From NCBI GenBank assembly GCA_934202215.1, contig CAKPXR010000036.1:1-14518 (forward strand): a stretch of DNA of 14,518 nucleotides, written 5' to 3'. The notes under the pieces are model-generated. The model did not search any database, was not told where the DNA came from, and worked only from the letters and a program-made list of their open reading frames with translations. The position numbers and the translations under genes are program-made. This document shows positions 13,912-14,518 of the stretch, in pieces. Source of the DNA: an uncultured Veillonella sp. Lineage in GTDB: Bacteria > Bacillota > Negativicutes > Veillonellales > Veillonellaceae. Position 1 is the stretch's first letter. Every line of letters begins with the position of its first letter.

Positions 13912-14518
13912 TTTGTCCTCCATCTACACGAGCAAAGATCATACGACCTGCACTCGTTTGTAATATGGATGTAACCATAACCTCTACAGTTTGGCCCACA
14001 TAAGGTTTACCATCTTCCACAACAATCATTGTACCATCGTCAAGATACGCAACGCCTTGATGTACTTCCTTACCTTCTTTCATAATTTGCACGCGAATCC
14101 ATTCACCTGCAATGAGAGCTGGTTTAAGTACATTAGCAAGTTCATTAAGATTGAGTACTTCAATACCTTGTACTCTAGCTACCTTATTTAAGTTGAAATC
14201 GTTAGTCATCAATTTCCATTGCTTGTCCAAAGCGAGGCGCATCAATTTAGAATCCACTTCTGTAAGATCATCGTAATCATCTTCCACTACTTCAATAGCT
14301 ACCTTATTGGCATCTTGCATCTCTTTCAAAATATCGAGACCACGACGACCACGATTGCGTTTTGTAGCATCTGCAGAATCAGAAATAATTTGTAACTCAT
14401 TCAATACAAAAAGCGGTACCATTAAAGGACCTTCAATAAAGCCTGTATTACATAGTTCCTTAATACGTCCATCAATGATAACAGATGTGTCTAGTAATTT
14501 AGGCGTACTAGAAGCTTT
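13895..14518 (-). CDS. PIN-TRAM domain protein (YacL family), 5' end beyond the window
   Basis: The frame is open to the right edge, so only the C-terminal 207 residues are seen. They start with KLLDTSVIIDGRI, the beginning of a PIN domain, whose acidic residues D10, E41 (FVLNELQ), D89 (EVDSKLMRLA) and D107 (LMTNDFNLNKVA) are all present. A TRAM RNA-binding domain follows (about 138-199, GEWIRVQIMKEGKEVHQGVAYLDDGTMIVVE as the core). Bacillus YacL has the same order, with N-terminal membrane helices that would lie outside the window, and also precedes ispD. The family is probably a membrane-anchored ribonuclease, but its substrate is not established to my knowledge. The gene's 3' end overlaps ispDF by 17 nt. 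Confidence 0.9.
   Translation of the reverse strand, partial: KASSTPKLLDTSVIIDGRIKELCNTGFIEGPLMVPLFVLNELQIISDSADATKRNRGRRGLDILKEMQDANKVAIEVVEDDYDDLTEVDSKLMRLALDKQWKLMTNDFNLNKVARVQGIEVLNLNELANVLKPALIAGEWIRVQIMKEGKEVHQGVAYLDDGTMIVVEDGKPYVGQTVEVMVTSILQTSAGRMIFARVDGGQNGQGN

Overview
The window is an AT-rich bacterial chromosome segment in which every supported gene lies on the minus strand, so transcription runs from position 14518 down to 1. Three things point to a Firmicute, most likely a Negativicutes of the Veillonella type: the Bacillus-like order yacL-ispD/F-gltX-cysS-mrnC-rlmB-yacP-sigH, a T-box leader on cysS, and strong AGGAGG ribosome binding sites. The genus is my inference from overall protein look and gene content and was not tested by a search.

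In transcription order the layout is as follows. (1) A 5'-truncated PIN-TRAM (YacL-type) gene overlaps a fused ispDF gene, followed 2 nt later by gltX and a strong terminator. (2) A BASS-family transporter stands alone with its own promoter and a long-looped hairpin behind it. (3) A sigma-A promoter and a cysteine T-box leader drive cysS, which is packed with mrnC, rlmB and rae1/yacP. (4) sigH has its own near-consensus promoter just after yacP, overlaps secG by 4 nt, and a terminator follows secG. (5) rnr (TTG start) and smpB follow, ending in a terminator. (6) A three-gene biotin operon (ECF-type S component, bioW, bioF) has a near-consensus promoter overlapped by a BirA-like operator. (7) The 5' end of ssrA (tmRNA), with a consensus promoter, runs off the left edge.

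Functionally the window is mostly housekeeping: isoprenoid precursors (IspDF), tRNA charging (GltX, CysS), rRNA maturation and modification (Mini-RNase III, RlmB), translation quality control (Rae1, RNase R, SmpB, tmRNA), protein export (SecG), an alternative sigma factor (SigH) and early biotin synthesis from pimelate (BioW, BioF). I see no mobile element, CRISPR array or phage gene. No wholly new system is evident. The most rewarding points are regulatory and architectural: the biotin operon wedged between smpB and ssrA with an apparent BirA operator, an orphan S component that may import a biotin precursor, a cysteine T-box governing RNA-processing genes, and the joining of the yacL-sigH and secG-ssrA clusters.
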